From positions 24,119 to 88,118 of the forward strand of contig CACITU010000005.1 of the NCBI GenBank assembly GCA_902589725.1: a stretch of DNA of 64,000 nt, given 5' to 3'. Source of the DNA: an uncultured Pelagibacteraceae bacterium (GTDB lineage: Bacteria; Pseudomonadota; Alphaproteobacteria; Pelagibacterales; Pelagibacteraceae). The position numbers and the translations under genes were made by a program. Shown here piece by piece: positions 40,719 through 52,492 of this stretch. Position 1 is the first letter of the stretch. The number at the start of each line of letters is the position of its first letter. Below the pieces are notes generated by a model. That model saw only the letters and a list, made by a program, of their open reading frames with translations, made no database searches and was not told the origin of the DNA.

Positions 40719-43637
40719 TTAATCAAATACTTTTTTAATTATTTCTTGTTGTTGAGAATTGTGCCTTTTAGCATATCCTGTTGCTGGAGTTGCATCTGGG
40801 CTTCTTCCTATATAAGAAATTTTGTTATTATTAGCCTTAATAGTGTCTAATGTCCATTGGATATAGTCCCTCACAGAAAACCATGCTCCCATATTTTTTG
40901 GCTCTTCTTGACACCAGAAAAATTTTGCATTTTTAGCATATGGTTTTAATTCATTAACCAATGCTTTTGCAGGAAAAGGATACAATTGTTCAATTCTATA
41001 CATCACAACATCATCTTTTTTAAGCTTTTCCCTAGCATCTAATAAATCAAAATATACTTTTCCAGAACAAAGAATTACTTTTTTAATCTTAGACCTATCT
41101 TTTAACTTAACAAATCCTTTGGACTTAGGATCAATGGCATGATCCCACAATACCCTGTGGAAAGTATTTTGTTTATTAAAATCCTCTAAATTTGAAACAC
41201 AATATTTATTTCTTAATAGTGATTTTGGTGTCATTATGACCAACGGTTTCCTAAAACTCCTATGCATTTGTCTTCTCAGAGCATGAAAATAGTTTGCAGG
41301 TGTTGTGCAGTTCATTACTTGCATATTATCGTTTGAACAAAGTTGTAAGAATCTTTCTAGTCTTGCAGACGAATGCTCTGGACCTTGACCCTCATATCCA
41401 TGTGGCAATAACATTACTATTCCAGATGCTCTATTCCATTTTCTCTCGCCAGACGCAATAAATTGATCAATTACTACTTGAGCACCATTTGCAAAGTCAC
41501 CGAATTGAGCTTCCCAAAGAGTAAGAGTGTTTGGCTCTACAAGACTGTAACCGTATTCAAATCCCAGAACTGCAAGTTCAGATAAAAAACTATCTACTAT
41601 TTCAAATTGTTTTTGATTATCTGAAATATTATTTAAAGGAACATATCTTGAATTATCTTTTTGATTTCTTAGTACAGAGTGCCTTTGACTGAAGGTTCCT
41701 CTACCAGAGTCTTGTCCTACAAGTCTTACTGGATATCCTTCGTCAAGCAAAGATCCAAATGCTAGAGCCTCTGCTGAGGACCAATCAATTCTAGTTCCTT
41801 TCTCAATATTTTCTTTTCTAGCATTAAATATTTTAGTGATAGTTTTGTGAATATTTTTTTCTTCAGGAATAGTATTTATTTTTTTTGATATAAATTTTAA
41901 TTTATCTTCCTCATAACCTGTTATTCCTCTTTTATCTTTTCCTCTTTCAGGTTTATATCTAGACCATGTTCCTTCAAACCATTCTATCTTAGGTTTATAA
42001 TCCTTTGCACTCTTGTATTGCTCATCAAGCAAATCTTTAAATGATTTGACATTTTGATTTAATAATTCCTGTGTTATAGAATTTTCATTTACAAGTTTAT
42101 TTCCGTAAATTTTATAAACACTTGGGTGTGATCTAATTTTTTTATACATCAAAGGTTGAGTGAATGAAGGCTCATCTCCCTCATTATGTCCAAACCTTCT
42201 ATAGCATATTAAATCTACTACTACGTCTCTGTTAAATTTTAATCTAAATTCTGTTGCTATTCTAGTCGCATAAACAACAGCTTCTGGATCATCACCGTTA
42301 ACATGAAGAATTGGTGCCTCTACCATTTTTGCAACATCAGATGGATAAGGTGATGACCTTGCAAATCTTGGACTAGTGGTAAATCCTATCTGATTATTAA
42401 CAATAATATGAATCGTCCCTCCAGTATTATGTCCGGGTAAACCAGACATTGCAAAACATTCAGCTACAACACCTTGACCTGCAAATGCTGCATCTCCATG
42501 AATGAGAATAGGTATAACTTTATTTCTCTCTCTGTCTTTGTGAAAAAATTGTTTAGCTCTTGTCTGCCCTAAGACAACCGGATTCACAGCTTCTAAGTGA
42601 GAAGGATTGTCCGTCAAACTTACATGAACGGAATTTCCATCAAACTCTCTATCTGAAGATGCCCCAAGATGATATTTCACATCTCCAGCACTGTCTTCAG
42701 CGTCTGAACTAAATTCACCTGCAAATTCATTAAAAATTTTCTTGTAAGACTTTTGTAAAACGTTTGCTAAAACATTAAGTCTACCTCTGTGAGACATTCC
42801 TATTTTAACTTCTTTTATATTATTCTGACCACCTATTTTTATAATTTGTTCAAGAGCAGGTATCAAACTTTCTCCACCATCCAAACCAAATCTTTTTGTT
42901 CCTACATACTTAGTAGCTAAAAATTTTTCAAATCCTTCGGCCTGCACTAGTTTATTTAAAATTGCCTCTTTTCCATTTTTGGTAAATTGAAGTGCATTTT
43001 TATCTTGCTCTATTCTATCTCTAAACCACATTCTTTCATCTGGATTAGAAATATGCATAAACTCATAACCTATTTTTCCACAATAGGTCTTTTTCATAAA
43101 TTTAAGTATTTCTCTTATATTTGCATACTTACGATTAATCACTCCATTAAGAAAAATCATCTTTTCGTAATTTTCTTTTTTAAAACCATAAAAATCTGGA
43201 TGGAGTTCGTCTAAATATTCAGACTCTCTCATTTCTAATGGATCAAGATCTGCTAATAAGTGTCCTCTTAATCTATACGCTCTGATTAATGCTACAGCGC
43301 TAATTGAGTCTTTATTTGAGTCAGCAAGTAATTGAAAATTAAATTTTTCAGAAGTATCGATTTTTTGATTGTCAAAATCGCTTTTGTCCTGTTCTTCTAT
43401 TTTTTTTTGTAATTCATCAATATTGATTTTTTTTTTAGCTGGTCCCCAAGAAGGACCATTAATTTCTTTTGCTATGACATTTAATTCTTCGCCAATACCC
43501 TCGAAATAGTTTGCCCAACTTTCTGGGAGATCTGCGTCTTTATTAATAAATTTTAAATACATCTCTTCTATAAATGCACTATTAGATTTGTTTAAAAATG
43601 AAGTTTTTTCGAAATCAAGATTTTTTGATGAAGACAT
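40719..43637 (-). CDS. sucA: 2-oxoglutarate dehydrogenase E1
   Basis: The 972-residue thiamine-dependent E1 decarboxylates 2-oxoglutarate. Visible motifs are the N-terminal [19 protein letters not shown] (E2-binding segment), [15 protein letters not shown]-type block ([17 protein letters not shown]), the thiamine diphosphate motif [14 protein letters not shown] with NNQIGFTT, and [20 protein letters not shown]. It is 5 bases before sucB. Confidence 0.97.
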   Translation of the reverse strand: MSSSKNLDFEKTSFLNKSNSAFIEEMYLKFINKDADLPESWANYFEGIGEELNVIAKEINGPSWGPAKKKINIDELQKKIEEQDKSDFDNQKIDTSEKFNFQLLADSNKDSISAVALIRAYRLRGHLLADLDPLEMRESEYLDELHPDFYGFKKENYEKMIFLNGVINRKYANIREILKFMKKTYCGKIGYEFMHISNPDERMWFRDRIEQDKNALQFTKNGKEAILNKLVQAEGFEKFLATKYVGTKRFGLDGGESLIPALEQIIKIGGQNNIKEVKIGMSHRGRLNVLANVLQKSYKKIFNEFAGEFSSDAEDSAGDVKYHLGASSDREFDGNSVHVSLTDNPSHLEAVNPVVLGQTRAKQFFHKDRERNKVIPILIHGDAAFAGQGVVAECFAMSGLPGHNTGGTIHIIVNNQIGFTTSPRFARSSPYPSDVAKMVEAPILHVNGDDPEAVVYATRIATEFRLKFNRDVVVDLICYRRFGHNEGDEPSFTQPLMYKKIRSHPSVYKIYGNKLVNENSITQELLNQNVKSFKDLLDEQYKSAKDYKPKIEWFEGTWSRYKPERGKDKRGITGYEEDKLKFISKKINTIPEEKNIHKTITKIFNARKENIEKGTRIDWSSAEALAFGSLLDEGYPVRLVGQDSGRGTFSQRHSVLRNQKDNSRYVPLNNISDNQKQFEIVDSFLSELAVLGFEYGYSLVEPNTLTLWEAQFGDFANGAQVVIDQFIASGERKWNRASGIVMLLPHGYEGQGPEHSSARLERFLQLCSNDNMQVMNCTTPANYFHALRRQMHRSFRKPLVIMTPKSLLRNKYCVSNLEDFNKQNTFHRVLWDHAIDPKSKGFVKLKDRSKIKKVILCSGKVYFDLLDAREKLKKDDVVMYRIEQLYPFPAKALVNELKPYAKNAKFFWCQEEPKNMGAWFSVRDYIQWTLDTIKANNNKISYIGRSPDATPATGYAKRHNSQQQEIIKKVFD

Positions 43638-43648
43638 CTTATTTATTT

Positions 43649-43676
43649 AATATATCTCTCTGATATTATTTTTCAA
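43649..43676 (-). promoter_or_regulatory. Possible internal promoter for sucA-sucB-lpdA
   Basis: On the minus strand TTGAAA (43676-43671) and TATATT (43654-43649) are 16 bases apart, in the 35-base sucD-sucA gap, with the -35 element overlapping the sucD stop. A start near 43642 would leave a leader of only about five bases, so transcription from here would be nearly leaderless. Chance matches are common in such AT-rich DNA. Confidence 0.35.
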
Positions 43677-44548
43677 TTAGACAGTTTATTGAATAAAGTT
43701 TTTCCAATAATTGATGGTGATTTAGCAACTATAATACCACATTCCTCCATTTTTTTAATCTTATCTTCAGCTCCACCTTTGCCACCTGATATAATGGCAC
43801 CAGCATGCCCCATTCTTCTTCCTGGAGGAGCAGTAATTCCAGCGATAAATCCAACTATTGGTTTTTTAATCTTATGATTTTTTATAAAGTCAGCCGCTTC
43901 TTCTTCGGCTGTTCCTCCAATTTCACCAATCATTAAAATAGATTCTGTTTCATCATCATTTAAAAATAAATCTAAACAATCTATAAAATTTGTTCCATTA
44001 ATAGGATCACCACCAATACCAATACAAGTTGATTGACCAAGTCCATTTTCAGTTGTTTGGGCTACTGCTTCATATGTCAATGTGCCTGACCTTGATACAA
44101 TTCCAACACTTCCTCTTTTGTGAATACTTCCCGGCATAATGCCAATTTTACATTCATCTGGTGTAATTATTCCTGGACAATTAGGTCCAATTAATCTGCT
44201 ATTAGAACTACTTAATTTTTGTCTTACCTTAAGCATGTCCTGAATTGGAATTCCTTCAGTTATACAAACAATAAGTTCAATTGATGCATCAATAGCCTCA
44301 ATGATTGCTGCTGCTGCAAATTTAGCAGGAACATAAATCATAGTAGCATCTGCTCCTACTTCATTTTTTGCCTCTAAAACACTATTAAAAACTGGTCTAT
44401 CTAAATGTTTTTGTCCACCTTTCTTTGGTGTAACTCCACCTACAATATTGGTTCCATATTTTATAGCCTGCTCCGAATGAAAAGTACCATGCGCGCCAGT
44501 AAATCCCTGACAAATTACCTTAGTATTTTTATTTACCAAAACTGACAT
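43673..44548 (-). CDS. sucD: Succinyl-CoA synthetase alpha subunit
   Basis: The 291-residue subunit carries the CoA-binding Rossmann domain ([17 protein letters not shown]) and the phosphorylated histidine in [34 protein letters not shown] is the family signature. It follows sucC by one base, and together they make the succinate-CoA ligase of the TCA cycle. Confidence 0.97.
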   Translation of the reverse strand: MSVLVNKNTKVICQGFTGAHGTFHSEQAIKYGTNIVGGVTPKKGGQKHLDRPVFNSVLEAKNEVGADATMIYVPAKFAAAAIIEAIDASIELIVCITEGIPIQDMLKVRQKLSSSNSRLIGPNCPGIITPDECKIGIMPGSIHKRGSVGIVSRSGTLTYEAVAQTTENGLGQSTCIGIGGDPINGTNFIDCLDLFLNDDETESILMIGEIGGTAEEEAADFIKNHKIKKPIVGFIAGITAPPGRRMGHAGAIISGGKGGAEDKIKKMEECGIIVAKSPSIIGKTLFNKLSN

Positions 44549-44549
44549 A

Positions 44550-45710
44550 TTATTTTATGGCCTCAACAATTTTCTTAGCAGCATCATCTAAATTTTCTGC
44601 TGAAATTAATTCTAATCCAGAATTATCTAGAATTTCTTTTCCCTCTTGAAAATTTGTACCTGCTAATCGTACAACTAAAGGTACACCAATATTAATTTCT
44701 TTAGCTGCATCAACCACTCCTTGGGCGAGCACATCACATCTCATTATTCCTCCAAAAATATTTATTAAAATACCTTTAACATTTTTATCTGAAAGAATTA
44801 TCTTTAATGCAGCGGATACTTTTTCCTTAGATGCACCGCCACCTACGTCTAAAAAATTTGCTGGTTCTTTTCCATACAATTTAATTATATCCATAGTTGC
44901 CATCGCTAATCCTGCTCCATTTACCATACAGCCAATACTTCCATCTAGCTTGATATATGCGAGATCATGCTTGCTAGCTTCTATCTCGGTAGGATCTTCC
45001 TCATTTAAATCTCTTAATTCAACAATTTCTGGATGTCTAAATAAAGCGTTAGAGTCGAAATTAACTTTTGCATCTAAACAAACAATTTTTTCCTCTTTTG
45101 TCAAAATTAATGGATTAACTTCAACCATATTTGCATCAGTACTCACAAACATTTTATATATTGATTTTATTAATGTTATTGCTTGTTTTTTTGAATTTTC
45201 ATTTAAATTATAAATATTAATTATTTTTTCACAATCTGACTCAGAAATATCATCATCCATATCAACTTTTGTAGTTATAATTTTTTCAGGTGAACTGCTT
45301 GCAACTTCTTCAATGTCCATCCCACCTTGATCACTCGATATAAATGCAATTTTAGAACTTGCCCTATCAACCAGGCACGATAAGTAAAATTCTTTTTCTA
45401 TATTTGACGATTCTTCTACGTATAATCTTTTTACCTCTCTACCTTCAGGACCAGTTTGATGAGTAACTAGTGTTTTGCCTAGTAATTCTTTAGCTGCAAC
45501 AGTCAGTTCCTCAATAGAGTTTAAAATTTTTACACCACCAGCTTTTCCTCTACCTCCAGCATGGATTTGTGCTTTGAGTACATATTTCTCAGTTTTTAGA
45601 GCTTTTGCTTTTTCAATTAGTTCATCGACTTCAAGCGCAAATACTCCTTCAGGTACTTCAGCTCCATATTTTTTTAATATTTGTTTAGCTTGATGCTCGT
45701 GAATATTCAT
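44550..45710 (-). CDS. sucC: Succinyl-CoA synthetase beta subunit
   Basis: The 386-residue subunit has the ATP-grasp domain starting [16 protein letters not shown], with [16 protein letters not shown], and the C-terminal ligase part with [13 protein letters not shown]. It follows mdh by two bases and precedes sucD. Confidence 0.97.
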   Translation of the reverse strand: MNIHEHQAKQILKKYGAEVPEGVFALEVDELIEKAKALKTEKYVLKAQIHAGGRGKAGGVKILNSIEELTVAAKELLGKTLVTHQTGPEGREVKRLYVEESSNIEKEFYLSCLVDRASSKIAFISSDQGGMDIEEVASSSPEKIITTKVDMDDDISESDCEKIINIYNLNENSKKQAITLIKSIYKMFVSTDANMVEVNPLILTKEEKIVCLDAKVNFDSNALFRHPEIVELRDLNEEDPTEIEASKHDLAYIKLDGSIGCMVNGAGLAMATMDIIKLYGKEPANFLDVGGGASKEKVSAALKIILSDKNVKGILINIFGGIMRCDVLAQGVVDAAKEINIGVPLVVRLAGTNFQEGKEILDNSGLELISAENLDDAAKKIVEAIK

Positions 45711-45712
45711 TA

Positions 45713-46675
45713 TTATTTAGATAAATCAGGATCTATTTTACATGCAGCTTCCCATAAAGCTTTTACAGCATCTATTGAATGCATAAATTCATTTTTTTCT
45801 TTTTCATCTAAATCAATCTGTTCAATTTTTTCTGCACCATCTTTTCCAATTACAACAGGAACGCCCGCATAAACATTTTGCACACCGTATTCTCCGTTTA
45901 ATTGGACAGCACAAGGCAACATTTTTTTCTGGTCTTTTAAATAAGCCTCCGCCATTTGAACACCAGATGCTGCTGGTGCATAAAAGGCTGATCCTTTTTC
46001 AAGATATTTAACTATCTCAGCTCCACCATCTCTTGTTCTTTGATTAATTTCTTCAACTCTTTCTAAAGAAATCTTTCCCTCCTTTACAAGATCTAACAAT
46101 GGTTTGCCTGAGATTTTTGTAAATCTTGGCATTGGGACCATGGTGTCGCCATGTCCACCCATAACCATTGCCTCAATTTCTCTTACCGGCACATTTAGTT
46201 CTAATGATAAAAATAATTTAAATCTCGAACTATCTAAAATACCTGCCATACCAACAACTTTATTTGATGGTAAACCTGAAAATTTTTGAAATGCCATAAC
46301 CATAACATCTAAAGGATTAGTGATACAGATCACAAAAGCGTTAGAAGCATTTTTCTTTACACCCTCAGCAACTTGTTTAATAATTTTTAAATTTATTCCA
46401 AGAAGATCATCTCTACTCATTCCAGGCTTTCTCGGAACACCAGCTGTAATTATAATTACATCTGAATCTTTTATGTCCTCATAGTTATCGGTTCCTGAAA
46501 ACCTAACATTAAATCCATCTACAGATGAAGATTGTGCAATATCTAATGCCTTTCCTTTTGCAGTACCACTAGCTACATCAAATAAAACCACCTCATTTAC
46601 TAATTCTTTTGTTCCTATTAAATGTGCAAGAGTTCCACCTATTTGGCCTGCACCAATTAAAGATATTTTTGTCAT
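45713..46675 (-). CDS. mdh: Malate dehydrogenase
   Basis: The 320-residue protein oxidises malate to oxaloacetate with NAD. It belongs to the LDH-like MDH type: [16 protein letters not shown] for NAD binding, [17 protein letters not shown] (substrate loop arginines), ITNPLDVM and the catalytic histidine in [14 protein letters not shown] at 46675 is preferred to the TTG one codon earlier. Confidence 0.96.
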   Translation of the reverse strand: MTKISLIGAGQIGGTLAHLIGTKELVNEVVLFDVASGTAKGKALDIAQSSSVDGFNVRFSGTDNYEDIKDSDVIIITAGVPRKPGMSRDDLLGINLKIIKQVAEGVKKNASNAFVICITNPLDVMVMAFQKFSGLPSNKVVGMAGILDSSRFKLFLSLELNVPVREIEAMVMGGHGDTMVPMPRFTKISGKPLLDLVKEGKISLERVEEINQRTRDGGAEIVKYLEKGSAFYAPAASGVQMAEAYLKDQKKMLPCAVQLNGEYGVQNVYAGVPVVIGKDGAEKIEQIDLDEKEKNEFMHSIDAVKALWEAACKIDPDLSK

Positions 46676-46684
46676 CAATTTCCT

Positions 46685-48178
46685 TTATTTCATTGTTGGC
46701 ATAACAAATTCCGCATTCGATCGGACACCTGAAGGCCATCTAGATGTTACTGTTTTAAGTTTAGTATAAAATTTAATTCCTTCCATACCATGCATTCCAC
46801 TATCTCCAAATAAAGATCTTTTCCAGCCACCAAAACTATGGAACGCCATTGGCACTGGGATAGGTACGTTAATACCAACCATACCTACTTGAATTTTGCT
46901 TGCAAAAGTTCTACCAGCATCACCATCTCTTGTATAAATACTAACTCCATTTCCGTACTCATGGTCGTTAATTAATTTTGCAGCTTCCTCAAAAGTTTTC
47001 ACTCGAACAACTGATAAAACTGGACCAAATATTTCTTCTTTATAAATTCTCATATCTTTATTTACATGATCAAATAAACATCCACCGATATAGAAACCAT
47101 TTTCATAACCTTGAAGTTTTAAACCTCTACCATCAACTACTAGCTTTGCACCTTCTTTAACACCTAAATCAACATAACTTGTAACTTTTTCTAAATGTTC
47201 TTTTGTAACCAAAGGTCCCATTTCTGAAGTTTTATCCATTCCAGGACCCACTTTTAACGCTTCAGCTTTTTTTGATAATCTTGATACAAGCTCATCTCCA
47301 ATTTCTCCAACTGCAACAGCAACTGATTGAGCCATACATCTTTCTCCAGCTGAACCGTAAGCAGCACCCATTAATCCATTTACAGCACCATCTAAATCAC
47401 AATCTGGCATAACAACTAAATGATTTTTTGCTCCACCTAAGGCTTGAACTCTTTTTTCATTTTTAGCTGAATTTTCATAAATATATTTTGCAATAGGAGT
47501 AGATCCAACAAAACTAATAGCTTTAATATCTTTATTTGTTAAAATTGCATCTACAGCTTCTTTATCACCATTTATTACATTAAACACTCCATCTGGAAGA
47601 CCAGCCTCAGATAGAAGTTCAGCCAATCTTAGGCCACAAGATGGGTCTTTCTCTGATGGTTTAAGAATAAAAGTATTTCCACATGCTATTGCTATTGGAA
47701 ACATCCACATTGGCACCATAGCTGGAAAATTAAAAGGTGTGATACCTGCAACAACTCCTAAAGGTTGTCTCATTGACCAACTGTCGACATTAGTACCAAC
47801 ATTTTCGGAAAACTCACCTTTTAATAAATGTGGAATTCCACAAGCAAATTCTACTACTTCAAGTCCTCTAGTTAAAGAACCTCTTGCATCTTCATAAACC
47901 TTTCCATGCTCTGAAACTATTAACTTAGTTAATTCATCAGAATTTTTTTCAATTAATTCTTTAAATTTAAATATTATTCTAGCTCTTTGTAGAGCAGGTT
48001 TTGAAGACCAAGTTTCAAATGCTTTTTTTGCTGCCTCAACAGCACTGTCTAAATCAGATCTTGAAGCAAGTCTCACCTCAGACTCTTGTTCACCAGTTGC
48101 TGGATTGAAAACTTTTCCCTTTTTATCTGAAGACCCCGGAATTATTTTACCGTTTACGAAGTGTTCTATTAAATTCAT
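46685..48178 (-). CDS. mmsA: Methylmalonate-semialdehyde dehydrogenase (CoA-acylating)
   Basis: The 497-residue aldehyde dehydrogenase converts methylmalonate semialdehyde (valine or beta-alanine breakdown) to propionyl- or acetyl-CoA. The N-terminus LIEHFVNGKIIPGSSDKKG, PLGVVAGITPFNFPAMVP and the catalytic cysteine in GSAGERCMAQSVAV are typical of MmsA/IolA rather than generic ALDHs. It lies between sdhB and mdh, a place where most alphaproteobacteria have no such gene as far as I know. Confidence 0.9.
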   Translation of the reverse strand: MNLIEHFVNGKIIPGSSDKKGKVFNPATGEQESEVRLASRSDLDSAVEAAKKAFETWSSKPALQRARIIFKFKELIEKNSDELTKLIVSEHGKVYEDARGSLTRGLEVVEFACGIPHLLKGEFSENVGTNVDSWSMRQPLGVVAGITPFNFPAMVPMWMFPIAIACGNTFILKPSEKDPSCGLRLAELLSEAGLPDGVFNVINGDKEAVDAILTNKDIKAISFVGSTPIAKYIYENSAKNEKRVQALGGAKNHLVVMPDCDLDGAVNGLMGAAYGSAGERCMAQSVAVAVGEIGDELVSRLSKKAEALKVGPGMDKTSEMGPLVTKEHLEKVTSYVDLGVKEGAKLVVDGRGLKLQGYENGFYIGGCLFDHVNKDMRIYKEEIFGPVLSVVRVKTFEEAAKLINDHEYGNGVSIYTRDGDAGRTFASKIQVGMVGINVPIPVPMAFHSFGGWKRSLFGDSGMHGMEGIKFYTKLKTVTSRWPSGVRSNAEFVMPTMK

Positions 48179-48217
48179 GAATACGGTGTTTTAGATCAAA
48201 AATATCGAATAGTCTAT

Positions 48218-48997
48218 TTAAACATTAGCGGTTGCTAACATTTTTTTTATTTCAGCTATAGCTTTTGCTGGATTCAAGCCCTTTGGACAAGCATTTGTAC
48301 AATTTAAAATAGTATGACATCTATATAATTTTAATTCATCAGCAACTTTTTTTAATCTAGCTTTTCTCTCTTCATCTCTGCTATCAATAATCCATCTATA
48401 AGCCTGCAGCAAAACTGCTGGACCTAAATATTTATCGCCATTCCACCAATAACTTGGGCAAGATGTAGAACAACAAGCACACATAATACATTCATAAGCA
48501 CCATCCAATTTTGCTCTGTCCTCTTTGGATTGATAAATTTCTGTAGTTTCTTTTGTTGAATTATTTTTTAACCATGGTTCAATTGATTGATACTGTTTGT
48601 ACAATCCATCCAAATCACCAATTAAATCTTTTTTAACTTTTAAATGAGGTAATGGATAAATATCAATATCTCCTTCAATTTCAGCATGTGGAGTGGTACA
48701 AGCAAGGCCATTTTTACCCCCCATATTCATTGCACATGAACCACATACTCCATGAGCACAAGATCTTCTGTATGTTATAGTTGAATCAATTTCATTTTTG
48801 ATTTTATTTAAAATATCTAGGACCTTTGAAGGACAATTATCCATATCAACTTCATAAGTGTCTATTCTAGGACCTTCATCCGTGGACGGATCCCATCTAT
48901 AAATATTTACTTTTCTTAAATTTTTTGATCCAGTTTTGTCTTTGAAGTATTTACCTTTTTTAATTTCAGAATTTTTAGGTAAACTCAATTGAACCAT
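48218..48997 (-). CDS. sdhB: Succinate dehydrogenase iron-sulfur subunit
   Basis: The 259-residue subunit has the [2Fe-2S] cysteines in [18 protein letters not shown] and the [4Fe-4S]/[3Fe-4S] cysteines in [16 protein letters not shown] and [17 protein letters not shown]. It passes electrons from SdhA to quinone. Its start shares one base with the sdhA stop. Confidence 0.97.
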   Translation of the reverse strand: MVQLSLPKNSEIKKGKYFKDKTGSKNLRKVNIYRWDPSTDEGPRIDTYEVDMDNCPSKVLDILNKIKNEIDSTITYRRSCAHGVCGSCAMNMGGKNGLACTTPHAEIEGDIDIYPLPHLKVKKDLIGDLDGLYKQYQSIEPWLKNNSTKETTEIYQSKEDRAKLDGAYECIMCACCSTSCPSYWWNGDKYLGPAVLLQAYRWIIDSRDEERKARLKKVADELKLYRCHTILNCTNACPKGLNPAKAIAEIKKMLATANV

Positions 48998-50772
48998 TAA
49001 TACACCCGTTCTTGAGGTGGAAAATATTGCACTTCATTAGTTAAAGTTGATTGATGAACTGGTCTATAACTTATCTTTGTATTTTTGCCATCACACCAAG
49101 CAAGAGTGTGTTGCATAAATTTTTCATCATCTCTTTTAGGATAATCTTCTCTTGCGTGAGCTCCTCTGCTTTCTTTTCTGTGATATGCAGAGTCTACAGT
49201 TGCTACCGCTTGTCTGATTAAATTATCAAATTCTAAGGTTTCTACTAAATCAGTGTTAAATACTAAAGATTTATCCTTAACAGAAATGGAGTCCATTCCA
49301 TCGTAAGTTTTGCCTATCTCATCAACCCCTTTTTTAAGATTTTTTTCTGTTCTAAATACTGCACACTTTGATTGCATTGTTTTCTGCATCGAGAGTCTTA
49401 ACTCTGCAGTACTATTATCCCCTTGTGCATTTCTAAGTTTATCAAATCTATCCAAACACTTTTGAGTTTCAGTTTCTGGTATTTCATCATGTGGTGTACC
49501 AGGTTTTACTAGTTCAGCCGCTCTTTTTGCAGCTGCTCTTCCAAATACTACTAAATCAATTAGTGAATTAGAACCAAGTCTGTTTGCTCCATGAACAGAA
49601 ACACATGCTGCTTCACCTATTGCCATCAAACCAGGAACTGTTTTTTCCGAACCATTCATTGTTAGAACTTCTGCTTTATAGTTTGTTGGGATACCTCCCA
49701 TGTTATAGTGAACTGTTGGAACCACAGGAATAGGATCTTTGGTAACATCAACATTTGCAAACAATCTTGCAGCTTCAGTGATACCTGGTAATCGATTTTC
49801 AATTACACTTTTATCTAAATGACTTAAATGTAAATGAACATGATCTTGATCTTTACCCACACCTCTTCCTTCGTTAATTTCTATAGACATTGATCGACTA
49901 ACAACATCTCTTGAGGCTAAATCTTTTGCGTTAGGCGCATATCTTTCCATAAATCTCTCACCTTTTGAATTTACTAAATAGCCTCCTTCACCTCTTACTC
50001 CTTCTGATATAAGTGTTCCATGTCCATAAATACCTGTTGGATGAAATTGTACAAATTCCATATCTTGCAAAGGTAGTCCTGCTCTTAAGACCATGGCATT
50101 ACCATCACCTGTACAAGTATGAGCTGATGTAGCAGAGTAGTATACCTTTCCATATCCTCCGGTTGCAATAATTACTGTATGTGCTCTAAATCTATGAATC
50201 GTACCGTCATTAAGATTCCATGCTATTAATCCTTTGCACTCTCCATCTTTCATCAGTAAATCCAAAGCAAAATATTCTATAAAAAATTCTGTATTATGTT
50301 TCAAAGCTTGTCCATATAATGTGTGCAATATTGCATGCCCTGTTCTGTCTGCAGCTGCACAAGTTCTTTGAACGATTCCATTACCATAATTTTTTGTCAT
50401 CCCACCAAATGGTCTTTGATAAATTTTCCCCTCATCTGTTCGACTAAAAGGAACTCCATACTTCTCTAATTCTAAGACTGCTTTGGGTGCCTCTTTACAT
50501 AAATATTCAATGCTATCTTGATCTCCTAACCAGTCTGCACCTTTTACAGTGTCATACATGTGCCATCTCCAATCATCTTCGCCCATATTTCCTAGAGCTG
50601 CTGATATTCCACCCTGTGCGGCTGACGTGTGACTTCTTGTCGGAAATACTTTAGAGATACAGGCTGTTTTTAAACCAGCTTCGCTTAATCCCACAGCTGC
50701 TCTTAATCCTGAGCCACCTGCTCCAAGCACAACAACATCGTACTCATGATCTATGATATTATAAGCTTTCAT
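48997..50772 (-). CDS. sdhA: Succinate dehydrogenase flavoprotein subunit
   Basis: The 591-residue flavoprotein has the FAD-binding [16 protein letters not shown], the covalent-flavin histidine in [18 protein letters not shown], and the C-terminal [18 protein letters not shown]. It oxidises succinate to fumarate. It overlaps sdhD by 4 bases. Confidence 0.98.
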   Translation of the reverse strand: MKAYNIIDHEYDVVVLGAGGSGLRAAVGLSEAGLKTACISKVFPTRSHTSAAQGGISAALGNMGEDDWRWHMYDTVKGADWLGDQDSIEYLCKEAPKAVLELEKYGVPFSRTDEGKIYQRPFGGMTKNYGNGIVQRTCAAADRTGHAILHTLYGQALKHNTEFFIEYFALDLLMKDGECKGLIAWNLNDGTIHRFRAHTVIIATGGYGKVYYSATSAHTCTGDGNAMVLRAGLPLQDMEFVQFHPTGIYGHGTLISEGVRGEGGYLVNSKGERFMERYAPNAKDLASRDVVSRSMSIEINEGRGVGKDQDHVHLHLSHLDKSVIENRLPGITEAARLFANVDVTKDPIPVVPTVHYNMGGIPTNYKAEVLTMNGSEKTVPGLMAIGEAACVSVHGANRLGSNSLIDLVVFGRAAAKRAAELVKPGTPHDEIPETETQKCLDRFDKLRNAQGDNSTAELRLSMQKTMQSKCAVFRTEKNLKKGVDEIGKTYDGMDSISVKDKSLVFNTDLVETLEFDNLIRQAVATVDSAYHRKESRGAHAREDYPKRDDEKFMQHTLAWCDGKNTKISYRPVHQSTLTNEVQYFPPQERVY

Positions 50773-51098
50773 GTATTTAAGTTAAAAATAACAATTATTG
50801 TTAAAACTGGAATTGTTATAGCAAAAAAATTTAAGATTTTGTTTGCGGCATTTTTGATTTTCGTGTCTTTTATATAGTCCTCAAAAACCTCACTAATACT
50901 CAATGCTGAAAAAAAATAAATAAATACCAGAAACAGTCCCATTAAAAATTTAGATGGTTGAGATGTCAAAAAACCAACTATTTCTTGATAACTTTTATCA
51001 TAGAAATTTACTAAACTTAAAATAAACCAAAGCATTAGAGGTAACAAAACTAAAGAGCTAACTTTTAAAAACAACCATTTTTTTGTTACCGGTAGCAT
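50769..51098 (-). CDS. sdhD: Succinate dehydrogenase membrane anchor SdhD
   Basis: The 109-residue protein has three membrane helices (about 12-32, 50-68 and 88-106) and lies between sdhC and sdhA, the standard sdhCDAB order. The middle helix carries the histidine-free variant [20 protein letters not shown]; the position-conserved haem ligand is not obvious, as in many divergent SdhD sequences. The call rests mainly on context and topology. Confidence 0.85.
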   Translation of the reverse strand: MLPVTKKWLFLKVSSLVLLPLMLWFILSLVNFYDKSYQEIVGFLTSQPSKFLMGLFLVFIYFFSALSISEVFEDYIKDTKIKNAANKILNFFAITIPVLTIIVIFNLNT

Positions 51099-51478
51099 TA
51101 AATAATTCCTCTTCCAAACATATAAACTAATATAGTTAAAAAAATTGAGCCAAAAATAACAAGCAAACCTGTAATTTTAGTTGTTTGTAACTCAAAGCCA
51201 TAACCCAAATCCATAATCAAATGTCTAATCTCACTCAACATTTGAAAACTGAAGGACCAAGTTATTCCAATTAATATAAATTTCCCTAAAAAAGATTCTA
51301 AAAAAATTTTTATTATTTGGTATTCTTTCTCTCCTAGAAGCATGAAAGCAAACCAAATACAAATTAAGGTTATTGCAAAAAAATTAATTATTCCTGTAAT
51401 TCTATGTGAAATGGATACTAAAGAAGAAATATGCCATTTATAAATTTGTATATGTGGTGATAAAGGTCTATTGTTCAT
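51098..51478 (-). CDS. sdhC: Succinate dehydrogenase cytochrome b556 subunit SdhC
   Basis: The 126-residue protein starts NNRPLSPHIQIYKWHISSLVSISHRITG, written here in part; RPLSPHIQIYK and SISHRITG are the SdhC signature that helps bind quinone and haem. IRHLIMDLGYGFE holds the conserved haem-ligand histidine. Three membrane helices follow. It shares one base with sdhD. Confidence 0.94.
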   Translation of the reverse strand: MNNRPLSPHIQIYKWHISSLVSISHRITGIINFFAITLICIWFAFMLLGEKEYQIIKIFLESFLGKFILIGITWSFSFQMLSEIRHLIMDLGYGFELQTTKITGLLVIFGSIFLTILVYMFGRGII

Positions 51479-51481
51479 TTC

Positions 51482-52477
51482 TTATTTTGATTTAATTATT
51501 GTTTCCGCGATTTCAACAGAATTAAGTGCAGCACCTCTTAATAAATTATCTGAAACAATCCATAAATTAAGAGAATTTTTTTTAGTTTTATCCTCTCTAA
51601 TTCTAGATATATAAGTCTCATCATTTCCAGCTGCCTCAAAAGGAGTGCTATAACCTCCATTTTCTCTTTTATCAATAACATGACAGCCTTCTGCATTACT
51701 TAAAGATTCTCTAACATCGTCTAAATTAAAAGGTTTCTCAAACTCTATATTGACAGACTCAGAGTGTGATACTAGCACAGGAATTCGTACACATGTTGCT
51801 GTAAGTTCAATTGTTTCATCTAATATTTTTTTTGTTTCATTTGTCATTTTTAATTCTTCTTTTGTATATCCATCATCAGAGAAATCATCGATATGTGGAA
51901 TAACATTAAAAGCAATTTGTTTGGTAAAGTTTTTAGACTCTATTTTTTTTCCATCTAAATACTTTTTGGTTTGCTGAATTAATTCATCCATTGGACTTTT
52001 TCCACCACCTGAAACAGATTGATAAGTTGAAACTACAACTCTTTTAATTTTATATAAATCATGAAGTGGTTTAAGAACAATGACAAGTTGTGCTGTTGAG
52101 CAATTTGGGTTTGCAATAATATTTTTATTCATTTTTTTTATATCAGAAGAGTTTACTTGTGGAACAATCAGAGGTACATCTGGATCCATCCTAAAAAAAC
52201 TTGAATTATCAATTACCACTGTGTGTTTGGCTGCATTTTCTGCATATTTTTCCGCAATTTTTCCTCCAGCTGCAAAAAAAGTAATATCGGCTTTAGAAAA
52301 ATCATAGTTTTCTAAATTCTCAATTTCATATTCTTTATCTCTAAATAATATTTTTTTTCCTGCACTTTTTTCTGATGCAACTAGATATAAGTTATCAAAT
52401 CTAAAATTCTTTTTGTCGAAAACTTCAAGAGTTTTTCTACCCACATTACCTGTTGCACCTACTATAGCTATGTTCAT
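51482..52477 (-). CDS. asd: Aspartate-semialdehyde dehydrogenase
   Basis: The 331-residue enzyme reduces aspartyl phosphate for lysine, threonine and methionine synthesis. NADP-binding GATGNVGRKTLEVF, the catalytic cysteine in IANPNCSTAQLV, and VSTYQSVSGGGKSPMDEL are present. In many alphaproteobacteria asd follows leuB; here the dmd genes lie between them. Confidence 0.95.
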   Translation of the reverse strand: MNIAIVGATGNVGRKTLEVFDKKNFRFDNLYLVASEKSAGKKILFRDKEYEIENLENYDFSKADITFFAAGGKIAEKYAENAAKHTVVIDNSSFFRMDPDVPLIVPQVNSSDIKKMNKNIIANPNCSTAQLVIVLKPLHDLYKIKRVVVSTYQSVSGGGKSPMDELIQQTKKYLDGKKIESKNFTKQIAFNVIPHIDDFSDDGYTKEELKMTNETKKILDETIELTATCVRIPVLVSHSESVNIEFEKPFNLDDVRESLSNAEGCHVIDKRENGGYSTPFEAAGNDETYISRIREDKTKKNSLNLWIVSDNLLRGAALNSVEIAETIIKSK

Positions 52478-52492
52478 ATTTAGAGTTTTATA

